DNA of 17,277 bases from CAZFLY01 sp964519995 (GCA_964519995.1 CAZFLY010000056.1:1-17277); one strand, 5' to 3'. Positions 6,956 through 14,413 are shown, numbered from the stretch's first letter. Notes: a model not told the origin generated them from the sequence alone. Made by a program: numbers and translations.

Positions 6956-7558
6956 ATGAAAGAAACAATATTAAATCTCGTAATGGTAGTAGGTTTTTTA
7001 GCAGCAGGTTGTGCACAGGAAACGAAAAATATCGATCTTATGCACGATGAGGGAAAGCCTGTTATGGCTCTCGACTATAGGGACTTCGATCGCGCCGCAA
7101 GCGAACTGGTCCAGTCAATGCTTGGTTCAGGTGCACTAAAAAAGGAGGAAGGTGGCAGATATGTAGTGGCCACCGGTCGAATCGTAAATGATACAATGCA
7201 GAGGATTGACACCGACCAGCTAATGGCAAAAATCGAGACTGAGATGTTAAACAGCGGACAAGCAATTATGACATCCGCCGTCGGTAGTGGTGCCGACAAG
7301 CTGGTCCATGAGACAAGAGAACTCAGAGATTCTGAGGAGTTTGACCCAAACACCGTAGCCAAAAGGCGAACCCTCATTGCACCAGAATTGAGCATCTCCG
7401 GCAAGATCTTTCAGAGGAATATCCGCTACGACCGAGGCCGCCAGCAGGTTGAGTACTATTTCCAACTGAAACTGAGCGACGTTAAAAGCGGACTCAGATT
7501 TTGGCAGGATGAAGTGATTGTCGGTAAAAGAGGCAGTAGTAAATCTGTTGCCTGGTAA
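6956..7558 (+). CDS. lpoB: Penicillin-binding protein activator LpoB
   Basis: LpoB is an outer-membrane lipoprotein that crosses the periplasm to activate the peptidoglycan synthase PBP1B. The 200-residue product has lipobox LAAGC (Cys19). It also carries a run of family signatures: VARGRIVNDTMQRIDTD-like text (here ATGRIVNDTMQRIDTDQL), ELRDSEEFDPNTVAKR, then TLIAPELSISGKI, QVEYYFQLKLSD and a final FWQDE followed by KRG. The linker between the lipid anchor and the globular domain is much shorter than in E. coli LpoB, which needs a long one to reach its partner, so the geometry may differ here. It starts three bases after the YcfL-like gene. No PBP1B gene is in the window. Confidence 0.92.
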   Translation: MKETILNLVMVVGFLAAGCAQETKNIDLMHDEGKPVMALDYRDFDRAASELVQSMLGSGALKKEEGGRYVVATGRIVNDTMQRIDTDQLMAKIETEMLNSGQAIMTSAVGSGADKLVHETRELRDSEEFDPNTVAKRRTLIAPELSISGKIFQRNIRYDRGRQQVEYYFQLKLSDVKSGLRFWQDEVIVGKRGSSKSVAW

Positions 7559-7595
7559 CAGAGTTTAGCAGTTAAGTCTTTAATAGGGTATAAAG

Positions 7596-8993
7596 ATGAA
7601 AAAAATAATGAGCATATTTGCGCTCTGTCTGCTGATTCCTGCAGTTGTGATTGCTGAAAATACACCAGCAATAGGAGGTAATTCTGCCGGTAAAATCGGC
7701 AGTAAAAATGTCGCACCCAGCGGCCTTTTAAAGACAGAACCAAACAACGTTGTTATCCGAGAAGTTACTGGTCAAGGTCGTAACAGAGACGAAGCCATAA
7801 AGAACGCTCTATACAGAGCAGTCGAGCAAGTAAGAGGTGTTAAAGTCGACTCCGGCACCTACGAATTTGCCTTCCGTGGTGCAGGCGCAGGAATAGCTGC
7901 CGAAGAGCCCGGCCAGAGGAGAATCGAATTTGATTCTGTAGAGGTTGCTACAAGAGGCACAGCCTACACAACTGAAATCGGCGGCCTCGTAAAAACCTAC
8001 GATGTTCTCGAGGAAAAGCAAATTGACAAGGACACCTACCAGGTCAAACTTAAAGTCGCCGTATACGACTATGGCGAACGGGGTCAGACTCGAAGGGTCA
8101 AAGTCGCCTTAATGCCTGTAAAAACAATGAATATGAGTTACCAATTCTTGAATCTCACAGTATCTGGTGATACACTTTCCGTGCTGTTATCTCAGCGACT
8201 CTCTGTGGGACTGACGCAGACTAATAAATTTGCAGTTCTCGACAGAGAAAGCATCGTCGATTTTGTCAGGGAAAAGAGTATGCTCTTTTCCTTCGATGCC
8301 CCTCTTTCGGAACAGGCAAAGCTTGCTGAAACTCTCGGTGCCGATTATTTGCTCGTAGGGACCATATCCCAGGCTAAAATCGAGAGAATCGATAAGTACC
8401 TCAAGGCCGCCGATTACACTGCGACCGAATACAAAGCAAGATTCAATTTCAATTATCGACTTGTTGACAGCTCTACAAAGCAGATTGTCGTGGCCTCGAC
8501 TGTGCAAAAATATCTTGAAAACGAAGAAGTCAGAGGCCTTGCTGATGAGTTGGATCCCGTAGAATGGGACCCAGCACAGTTGCGTGATGCTTTTATCTCG
8601 CTCGTAGTTAACGATGTGATTGAAGCAATTATTGACCGTGTGTATCCTATCAAAATCGCCGCAGTTCAACAGGACGGCCAGATAATCTTGAATCAGGGTG
8701 GCGAGAGAATGGCAATAGGCACGCTGCTCGATGTCTTCGCACAAGGCAGGGAAGTCTTTGATACTGATACGAAAGAGTCACTCGGAACGGTTGAAAATTA
8801 CGTTGCCACCATAGAAGTTCAGAGAGTGTCCCACACAATGTCATTTGCCAAAGTAATTGTAGGCGATTTGTCAAAAGTTTCCAAAGGTCTCGTTTGTCGC
8901 GTCAAAGAGGTGAAAAAAGCCGATGATGTCGGAATGAAACCGGATGTTATCAGAACTAAGACAGGAGCAGTCAAGCTGCCATTCGATAAATAG
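7596..8993 (+). CDS. Secreted FlgT/CsgG-like three-domain protein
   Basis: The 465-residue product has a Sec signal peptide (about 1-20, cleavage after VVIA) without a lipobox. Three parts are seen. An N-terminal domain with VTGQGRNRDEAIKNAL (about 55-165) is of the FlgT-N/LPP20 type. A CsgG-like nucleotide-fold domain (about 168-345) includes VALMPVKT, KFAVLDRESI and LGADYLLVGTI. A C-terminal beta domain (about 350-445) has the FlgT-C pattern, GQIILNQGG through VSKGLVCRV. Vibrio FlgT, which shares this order, helps assemble the flagellar H-ring, but no flagellar gene is nearby, so that role should not be transferred. It is the last gene of the operon, 37 bp after lpoB, with a terminator 29 bp downstream. 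It probably acts in the periplasm or outer membrane as an assembly factor. Confidence 0.8.
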   Translation: MKKIMSIFALCLLIPAVVIAENTPAIGGNSAGKIGSKNVAPSGLLKTEPNNVVIREVTGQGRNRDEAIKNALYRAVEQVRGVKVDSGTYEFAFRGAGAGIAAEEPGQRRIEFDSVEVATRGTAYTTEIGGLVKTYDVLEEKQIDKDTYQVKLKVAVYDYGERGQTRRVKVALMPVKTMNMSYQFLNLTVSGDTLSVLLSQRLSVGLTQTNKFAVLDRESIVDFVREKSMLFSFDAPLSEQAKLAETLGADYLLVGTISQAKIERIDKYLKAADYTATEYKARFNFNYRLVDSSTKQIVVASTVQKYLENEEVRGLADELDPVEWDPAQLRDAFISLVVNDVIEAIIDRVYPIKIAAVQQDGQIILNQGGERMAIGTLLDVFAQGREVFDTDTKESLGTVENYVATIEVQRVSHTMSFAKVIVGDLSKVSKGLVCRVKEVKKADDVGMKPDVIRTKTGAVKLPFDK

Positions 8994-9022
8994 TGACTGT
9001 GGTAATTTGTAACGCGTTGGCA

Positions 9023-9060
9023 AAGGCTAAGAGTGAGAGCTCTTAGCCTTCATCTTTTTA
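9023..9060 (+). terminator. Rho-independent terminator of the lipoprotein/LpoB operon
   Basis: An 11-bp perfect stem AAGGCTAAGAG (9023-9033) / CTCTTAGCCTT (9040-9050) with a six-base loop is followed by CATCTTTTTA. It closes the transcription unit that begins at 4916. Confidence 0.85.
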
Positions 9061-9125
9061 GTACTACATAGAACTTGACCTCGGTTATAAAACGCTTGGC
9101 GCAGGCCATCCGCACTGTCAATGGA

Positions 9126-9221
9126 TCATGCCACTTTTTTCTGCAAACGGGCTAAGTGCTCAGCGAGAACAAACCCAATAAACGCGGCGAGTACCAGGAT
9201 GCCAAGCCACCTTATTTTCAT
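9126..9221 (-). CDS. Possible small membrane protein (31 aa)
   Basis: An ATG frame with GGAG seven bases upstream encodes 31 residues: a short basic start (MKIRW), a hydrophobic stretch long enough for one membrane span (LGILVLAAFIGFVLA), and a charged tail (EHLARLQKKVA). The positive-outside-hydrophobic layout and the well-placed ribosome site are the only support. It is convergent with the terminated operon. It could be chance. Confidence 0.3.
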   Translation of the reverse strand: MKIRWLGILVLAAFIGFVLAEHLARLQKKVA

Positions 9222-9269
9222 CCACAGACTCCAGACACTGGCGAGATTCTCGGGCAGGAAGAAAAGAAA

Positions 9270-9419
9270 ATGGCCGTTTTGCAGATCACAGAAAGCGACC
9301 AGAAATTCTCAAAGGCCGAGGTCGTAGAGTGGCTGACTGAAGAGAAAAATATCCCAATTGGTTCTCTCTGTCGTAGAATATTTGAAACCGAACAAGACGA
9401 ACAAGCCAAGTCCAAGTAG
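9270..9419 (+). CDS. Hypothetical small soluble protein (49 aa)
   Basis: The frame from the ATG at 9270 gives a charged, helix-prone 49-residue protein (ESDQKFSKAEVVEWLTEE, then a segment ending RRIFETEQDEQ). AGGA lies about ten bases upstream, and the terminator-like hairpin at 9444 follows 24 bp after the stop, which fits a short independent gene. The frame is open back to 9156, but that longer form has no better ribosome site. No family is recognised. Confidence 0.35.
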   Translation: MAVLQITESDQKFSKAEVVEWLTEEKNIPIGSLCRRIFETEQDEQAKSK

Positions 9420-9443
9420 TGCCCATCCGAACGATACCTGTGG

Positions 9444-9474
9444 TATTTAGCCCCACGTTTCACGTGGGGTTTTT
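9444..9474 (+). terminator. Intergenic hairpin element, copy 3 (inverted), acting as a terminator
   Basis: On the plus strand CCCCACGT (9451-9458) pairs with ACGTGGGG (9462-9469) and is followed by five T. Read on the minus strand the element is AACCCC-stem-GGGGCTAAATA, the same flanks as the copies at 184 and 1753, with another self-complementary stem. In this orientation it is a good rho-independent terminator for whatever is transcribed through 9270-9419. Confidence 0.7.
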
Positions 9475-9634
9475 CTTTGCACTCGAGTCAACTGTATAAC
9501 TCACATAATACGGAACATAAAAAATAAATACGCTTCCTCAAAACAGAGCCGCGACCATAAGGGAGCAGCAATTGTCACTGCGGATTTAAAGCGGATGCAC
9601 CTCCTGCTATGGCACTTCTCCTACTGCTTCTATG

Positions 9635-10930
9635 TCACAGCAGCGATTCCTTTCCTTGTGCCTTGCGGATGAAGTGGACGATGATCGCCAAAGGAATAAA
9701 GGCGATGACGCCGCCGATGCCGATCCAACCTGCTTTATCCTTGGACTTTGTGGCCTCTATGAGCTCCTTGTTTAGGTCGGTGAACTGCGCGTCGAAACTC
9801 TCGGCCCCGATCTCTTTCCTGACCCGGTCCAGTACTAGGCCCTGGAACCTCCCAACCAGGCTCGGGTCATGCTTGACGAGCTTACTGTCTTGCATCTCTC
9901 CCAAGAGGCCCGGAGCGGGCTTCGTGTGGAACTGCGACGCAGAGGCGATTACCACGCAGCCTGTCGCGAGGATGAATGGGATGAACAAGCCAGTCGACAG
10001 ATCGAAGATCGCCAGACCGCGGAAATCCTTGTTCCAGCCGCGTTTCAGCATTGAGTAAGGCAGCAGGAATGTCATGTTGATACCGACCGCAGTCGCTGCG
10101 GCGGCCACCAGCACATCCTGCTGCTCGTTGACGATCTTGTCGATCCAGTACTGGCGAAACTCTGGGCCGACGGTGGCCAAGGCCTCCTTGAACGTATCGG
10201 CTGGCTTCCATAGCATGCGTAAATCAGGAATAATCCCGGCTCCGATCCTGCCCCAGTCCAATTGGCCCTTGAAGCTCATGTAGACGACTACACCGAAGAA
10301 TGAGATTACAATCGCGGCTACCATCAGCTTCAGCAACAGGTTGAACAACTTGTAGCCGAAGCCTTGGCTGTCGTAGAGGTAGACCATGATAATGCACAGC
10401 ACAGCGATGGACGGCGCAAGGATGCCGTTGGCCATATCTGCCGACATTGAGCCGAAGGTATTTGGCATTAGGTTCTGCCGTATTGACCCGCAGGCCAGTG
10501 AGAACTGCGGCAGCGATCAGACGCAGTTGGCCATCATGGTCGCAATCAGCCAGCCCCAGCCCAGTACTGGATTGACGCGCTCGTTGATAGCACGAAACGG
10601 CTTCTCGCCAGTCGACAGGGTAACGTAGCCGATTGCGCTGAGCATAACGATGCCGAGAACCATCACCAGCGGCTGGAGCCACAGCAGCGCAAAGCCCGCC
10701 AGTACGCCCAGGTACAGACTGCTCGACAACGAGCCACCTCCGAGGGTGATCGCACTTTGAAGCCAACCAGGCCCAGAAAGTCTGACAAATGTTTTTAATA
10801 GTGCACCGCCCCCCTTTTCGCGCGCTTCCGCTATCAACTCACGGTCCCTCTTGATGCGCGGATTTATACGCATCACTTGCTGTTCGGACCTATGAGGCGA
10901 GGTTGGTTGTACCTGCCCATTCTCAGCCAC
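9635..10930 (-). pseudogene. Nramp-related transporter interrupted by one in-frame UGA
   Basis: Two reading frames, 10517-10930 and 9635-10516, are in the same phase and separated only by a TGA at 10519-10517 (codon 138). Read through, they give one membrane protein of about 431 residues with Nramp-like helices. GPGWLQSAITLGGGS (53-67) aligns with the TM1 region that normally reads GP followed eight or nine residues later by DPGN. TFLLPYSM (277-284) replaces the TM6 MPH motif. The metal-ligand Asp/Asn of DPGN and the Met of TM6 are therefore absent, so classical Mn/Fe transport is doubtful. The interrupted segment reads ATMMANCV-stop-SLPQFSL, and Trp (TGG) is the likely original residue. The block is visibly GC-richer than neighbours (38 of 60 bases in 10081-10140, against 26 of 60 in 1081-1140), suggesting transfer. 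The gene lies downstream of pckG on the same strand. Confidence 0.75.
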
Positions 10931-10937
10931 TACCTTG

Positions 10938-10944
10938 ACCTCCT
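10938..10944 (-). promoter_or_regulatory. Shine-Dalgarno site that sets the GTG start of the Nramp-like gene
   Basis: A full AGGAGGT on the minus strand lies seven bases before GTG at 10930-10928. The frame is open eight codons further to a TTG at 10954, but that start would place this site inside the gene, so GTG is preferred. Confidence 0.75.
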
Positions 10945-11083
10945 GTTTTGGCAATCGCCGGAAATTCTTGTCAGCCTATGTGCATGGCGCAAGCCTGCTG
11001 TAAAGAGCAAAGCCGGTTCGCGCTCGAACTGACGTACTGGCTTATATGTAACAGCACGCACTGTTCATACATGGGCTTGTTTA

Positions 11084-12961
11084 TCAAGCCATAAGATCGA
11101 ACGGCGAAATGTAATCGCCAAGTTTCTCTCCGGCAGCTTTGAGCCGGTTGCGAACCTCGTCGTATATGCCGTAAAGAATCTGCGGCGTGTCGGACACTTT
11201 ATCCCTGTAGATTTTCTCTACACGGTCAAGCTTAGCCAGATTCTCCGGTATGCGAATTGTAAACTGCTCGATGTAGTTGGCTTCGGTGTATTCACTCTGC
11301 AGATTATCTTTGAACAATCTCTGCAGATCTTCACATCTCGGTATTAACCCTGTAGGCGTTTCAATAGCTTCAACATCACCGTGTACCCGCAGCTCAGCCC
11401 ACAGAATCCAGACCAGCTTGTCAGCCATACCGTTGAGATATTTTCCGTCCCTGCCCTTAAGGAAGTAATTGACCGAAAAGATCAAAGGTGGCTTATCAAC
11501 GTCCTTAACGAAGTCAAGGTTGTTCTGAACGTATCTGCCAAGTGGTATCGAGAGAAAATCGAGATTCGACATAAGGTTAAAGGTTCTAACGCCTTCCTTA
11601 CCAAGCGTCGCAGCGGTGGTCTCAGACTCGAGTGACGCTCCTTTTATGACAATACCCTCAGTCCAATTGTAGGCTTGCTCTATGGGTACCCACGTGTCAC
11701 TGTCACGACCGCCGTATATTATACCACCCACCGGCACACCCTCCGGGTCATCGATGCGGGGATCACGATTATTGAGGTCTGCGATATTCAGACAGTATCG
11801 CGCATTTTTATGTGATGCTGTGATCTCATTACCTTGCGCATCGGTTTTTCCTTTATACCATTTGCCGAAATAATTGACCCCCTCTTTTGGCAGGTCTCTA
11901 CCCATACCCAGCCAATACGGATTCTTCTGAATGTCGAGTAGAACGTTCGAGAAGATAACTTCGCATGGACTTGTCAAAGCCTGATAAATTATGGGGTCGT
12001 CCGTAGGATTGACATCGCGAATTATGCCGAAGATGCCTTTCTCCACATTCACACAACGAATCTTATCGTTTTTTCTGCGAAAGTATGCGATGTCGTCACC
12101 AATAATGGATTGACCAGGCAACATCGAAGTTGATGTCTTTCCACAGGCCGATGGGAATGCACCGGCAAAATAAGTCACTCTGTCGCTCGGCCCATGAGCG
12201 CCAAGCACAAACATGTGCTCAGCCAACCAGCCTTCTTTGTCGGCTTTGTTTATGGCAAGACGCAATGCCAATTTCTTAAGACCGATTGTATTGCCGCCGT
12301 ACTGAGTGTTGACGCTGTAAACAATATTCTCTTCGAGGTCGATATACACCCGGCGCTTGTCGATATTCGTGCTGACAGCGCCCTCAAGCTCACCTTCGGA
12401 GTGAATAAACCTGAAAAACTCGGGCGAAGAACCGATCTTTTTGAACTGCTCATATCCCGACCTGTAAAGAATACACTCGCTGTGTGCAACATAAGGCGAG
12501 TCTGTTATCTGCACACACGGTATAGAGAACTCTGAGTCGAGCGGTCCGAGACAGAAAAAGCACACTAACATCTCCCTGCCGACCATCGAATCTTTTAAGA
12601 AATTTCGCACTTCTTCAGTACCGGCTTGTTTCTCAGTTGAATTCAGACTTGCGCCAAGATCTGAACCGGCGGGCAACAGATACTTGGTCTTTGCCTTGTC
12701 GCGGGCCTGATCGTGATATCCGTCAAAATGGCAGGTATGACCCTTAATATTGAGCGGTATTTCTTCTCCGTTTTTTACAGCCATTTCACGAATGTGCGCG
12801 ACGTCGTCAGGCGAATCCGTGCACACAAACACAGATTCCGGCTGTGTCAGCTCAATCGCGTCGGCGACAAAATCGTGCAGTTTAGGATTCTGCAAAGCCA
12901 TGAGCCTGTTATAAGGCTCATCAGTTAGTCTCTTTTTTAATATGTACGTTGGGTCTTTCAT
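11084..12961 (-). CDS. pckG: Phosphoenolpyruvate carboxykinase (GTP)
   Basis: This cytoplasmic enzyme converts oxaloacetate and GTP to phosphoenolpyruvate, GDP and CO2, opening gluconeogenesis, and can run in the carboxylating direction in fermenters. The 625-residue length is normal for the GTP class. The phosphate loop FPSACGKTS (269-277) has the hyper-reactive Cys of GTP enzymes. GDDIAYFR (288-295) is the second kinase-type motif, and the FVLGAHGP segment (251-258) and the C-terminal nucleotide-binding region are intact. A good promoter lies at 13015-13043, and AAAGG sits six bases before the ATG. An Nramp-like transporter gene follows 153 bp downstream on the same strand. GTP-type PEPCK uses Mn2+, so a link to metal uptake is conceivable but unproven. 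Confidence 0.97.
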   Translation of the reverse strand: MKDPTYILKKRLTDEPYNRLMALQNPKLHDFVADAIELTQPESVFVCTDSPDDVAHIREMAVKNGEEIPLNIKGHTCHFDGYHDQARDKAKTKYLLPAGSDLGASLNSTEKQAGTEEVRNFLKDSMVGREMLVCFFCLGPLDSEFSIPCVQITDSPYVAHSECILYRSGYEQFKKIGSSPEFFRFIHSEGELEGAVSTNIDKRRVYIDLEENIVYSVNTQYGGNTIGLKKLALRLAINKADKEGWLAEHMFVLGAHGPSDRVTYFAGAFPSACGKTSTSMLPGQSIIGDDIAYFRRKNDKIRCVNVEKGIFGIIRDVNPTDDPIIYQALTSPCEVIFSNVLLDIQKNPYWLGMGRDLPKEGVNYFGKWYKGKTDAQGNEITASHKNARYCLNIADLNNRDPRIDDPEGVPVGGIIYGGRDSDTWVPIEQAYNWTEGIVIKGASLESETTAATLGKEGVRTFNLMSNLDFLSIPLGRYVQNNLDFVKDVDKPPLIFSVNYFLKGRDGKYLNGMADKLVWILWAELRVHGDVEAIETPTGLIPRCEDLQRLFKDNLQSEYTEANYIEQFTIRIPENLAKLDRVEKIYRDKVSDTPQILYGIYDEVRNRLKAAGEKLGDYISPFDLMA

Positions 12962-13014
12962 CTATAGCCTTTATCCTCTTCATGTTAAAGGGTCAGGTCC
13001 CAAAAAGCCGGAGA

Positions 13015-13043
13015 ATTGTAACGAGCATCCTGTCGTTAGTCAA
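13015..13043 (-). promoter_or_regulatory. Sigma70-type promoter of pckG
   Basis: On the minus strand TTGACT (13043-13038) and TACAAT (13020-13015) are 17 bp apart, each one base from consensus. The start would be near 13008, giving a leader of about 47 bases that contains GGGACCTGACCC. Confidence 0.7.
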
Positions 13044-13405
13044 ATCGTTTTCCGAAAATGCCGCCACGGTCCCGATCGACAATCCGATTGTAACATTGAC
13101 CCAAACCGTATTCCTGACAGATCGCCACATAGGCAACAGAAATTATCGATTCAACGGTTTATCTATCAGATGTTCTGTTAACAACCCGAGAGTGCTATTG
13201 CAATCACGCGAAGTTTTTATGCAGCTCGAAAGCGGCCAAACCTTACTACATAATCCATGAATCACAATCTATAGAGCAAATGTCGGCGAATTTTACAGTA
13301 ATCGGGTGGTATATGCCGATGTTGTAATATATATCTGTGTATATTGAGTGGTCTGTAGCTTAGGGTCTAAGTTGATCATTATATAGGATTCTTCAGGGAA
13401 GGTTG
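13044..13405. other. Intergenic stretch without a supported gene
   Basis: About 360 bp between the pckG promoter and the amidase-like gene. A 103-codon frame on the plus strand (12949-13260) runs through it but overlaps the pckG promoter, lacks a ribosome site and has no family character. AT-rich runs near 13325-13350 and 13378-13388 could hold a promoter for the next gene, but no well-spaced pair is seen. Confidence 0.5.
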
Positions 13406-13954
13406 ATGTCGAATCAGCCAAGGGTATTAAAAGTTCTGGCGGCACTTTTAGTCTCAATGACAACGGGTGCGATTGTCTTAATGGCCTTAGGCAATAACCC
13501 TCCTTCTGCCGGACCTTTTTGTCTATCCAGCTACTACCGCTTGGACTCTGTAGAAAAGGCTATTACCTCTTACGCCTGTCAATCACCAGACCGCTGGAAC
13601 TGTATTCAGATTTGCTATAGTGGAACCACTGCCGGAGACATAGAACACTTAACCTACATCACTGAGCTGCCCGGCCGGGAATACCTTAACTATCACTTTG
13701 TTATTTGCAACGGTCGTGGCGGCAGCGATGGTCTAATCCAGCCGACAGAGAAATGGCAAAGACAATGGTCGATCATATCGGATGGAAGCTGGTACGGCAG
13801 TGGCCAGACGATCCGGATTTGCCTCATAGGTGACGGCAAGACCGCCTGTCCGACTGACTGCCAGATAAAGAGACTGGAAACACTGGTGGAGGGCCTGTGC
13901 AGGAAATTTGAGATTCAGCCAGAATCCATCTACTATCCCAGCAACCACCGCTGA
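13406..13954 (+). CDS. Membrane-anchored amidase/PGRP-like protein lacking zinc ligands
   Basis: The 182-residue product starts at the ATG 13406 (AGGGA six bases upstream) and has an N-terminal membrane anchor (about 9-29) with no clear cleavage site. The rest follows the N-acetylmuramoyl-L-alanine amidase type 2/PGRP fold: WNCIQICYSGTTAGDIEHL (64-82), YHFVICNGRG (96-105), DGLIQPTEKWQRQW (108-121), IRICLIGD (136-143), PTDCQIKRLETLVEGL (149-164) and a final IQPESIYYP. Active enzymes have His-His-Ser in the first block and a His plus Cys near the end as zinc ligands. Here the first is Cys-Tyr-Ser and the last His is Tyr. It is probably a peptidoglycan-binding or regulatory protein rather than a hydrolase. 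The alignment is from memory of the family pattern. Confidence 0.65.
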   Translation: MSNQPRVLKVLAALLVSMTTGAIVLMALGNNPPSAGPFCLSSYYRLDSVEKAITSYACQSPDRWNCIQICYSGTTAGDIEHLTYITELPGREYLNYHFVICNGRGGSDGLIQPTEKWQRQWSIISDGSWYGSGQTIRICLIGDGKTACPTDCQIKRLETLVEGLCRKFEIQPESIYYPSNHR

Positions 13955-14378
13955 ACGCAGACAATTGTCGTTCCCGTATGCGAGTCCAATCCTCCATATC
14001 CTGCACATCTGGCTGTAATACTCGGCGAGGCAAAACACACTTCCAAATATTCTACGGTTACCTTGATTAGGTAACGACGACCAAAACCAAGTTGATATTT
14101 GATTTACGATGAAAAAACTTGCGCCGAACATCCCACACCTTGCTTCACCCGTATCGTGAAGTCTCCCCTACTGGGCACGTCGTGCCAAAACTGAGTCTGA
14201 AGATCCTGTATAACACCTGATGGTTATATTGAAGCCGATCGAAAGCTCATCCCTCTGAAACCTGAAACCGCAGCCCTGATAAAGCCGGGCTGCCGCCATC
14301 GCTCCTCGGAACGTAGATGGGTTCTGAGTTGTTTTCACAGGAAAAGATGGAATTAATCTCGCTCGTCATATTCTGAGC
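13955..14378. other. Intergenic stretch with small hairpins, no gene supported
   Basis: About 420 bp. Visible structures are CTTCAC/GTGAAG (14143-14161), GGCAC/GTGCC (14174-14186) and GCAGCCC/GGGCTGC (14270-14293). None is followed by a T-run. Reading frames on either strand here are short and without ribosome sites. It may be decayed sequence. Confidence 0.5.
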
Positions 14379-14407
14379 TTTCCAGAAAAACCTTCTTATC
14401 TTATACT
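14379..14407 (+). promoter_or_regulatory. Possible promoter of the radical SAM gene
   Basis: TTTCCA (14379-14384) and TATACT (14402-14407) are 17 bp apart. The expected start near 14414 would give a 134-base leader before the ATG at 14548. Confidence 0.4.
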
Positions 14408-14413
14408 ACTGAC

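Noticed and set aside
7596..8993. Annotation as flagellar protein FlgT
   Set aside because: The domain order is similar, but no flagellar genes are in the window and the gene sits in a lipoprotein/LpoB operon.
10517..10519. UGA as Trp or selenocysteine through an altered code
   Set aside because: pyk, pckG and the Nramp-like gene itself end at TGA, so UGA is a stop here. No Cys is expected at this position and no SECIS-like hairpin was evident by eye. Local readthrough remains possible and is kept as a finding.
11073..11090. GGCTTG/CAAGCC hairpin at the pckG stop codon as a terminator
   Set aside because: The stem overlaps the stop codon and no T-run follows on the minus strand.
12949..13260. 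103-codon plus-strand frame between pckG and the amidase-like gene
   Set aside because: It overlaps a good pckG promoter, has no ribosome site and shows no recognisable family.
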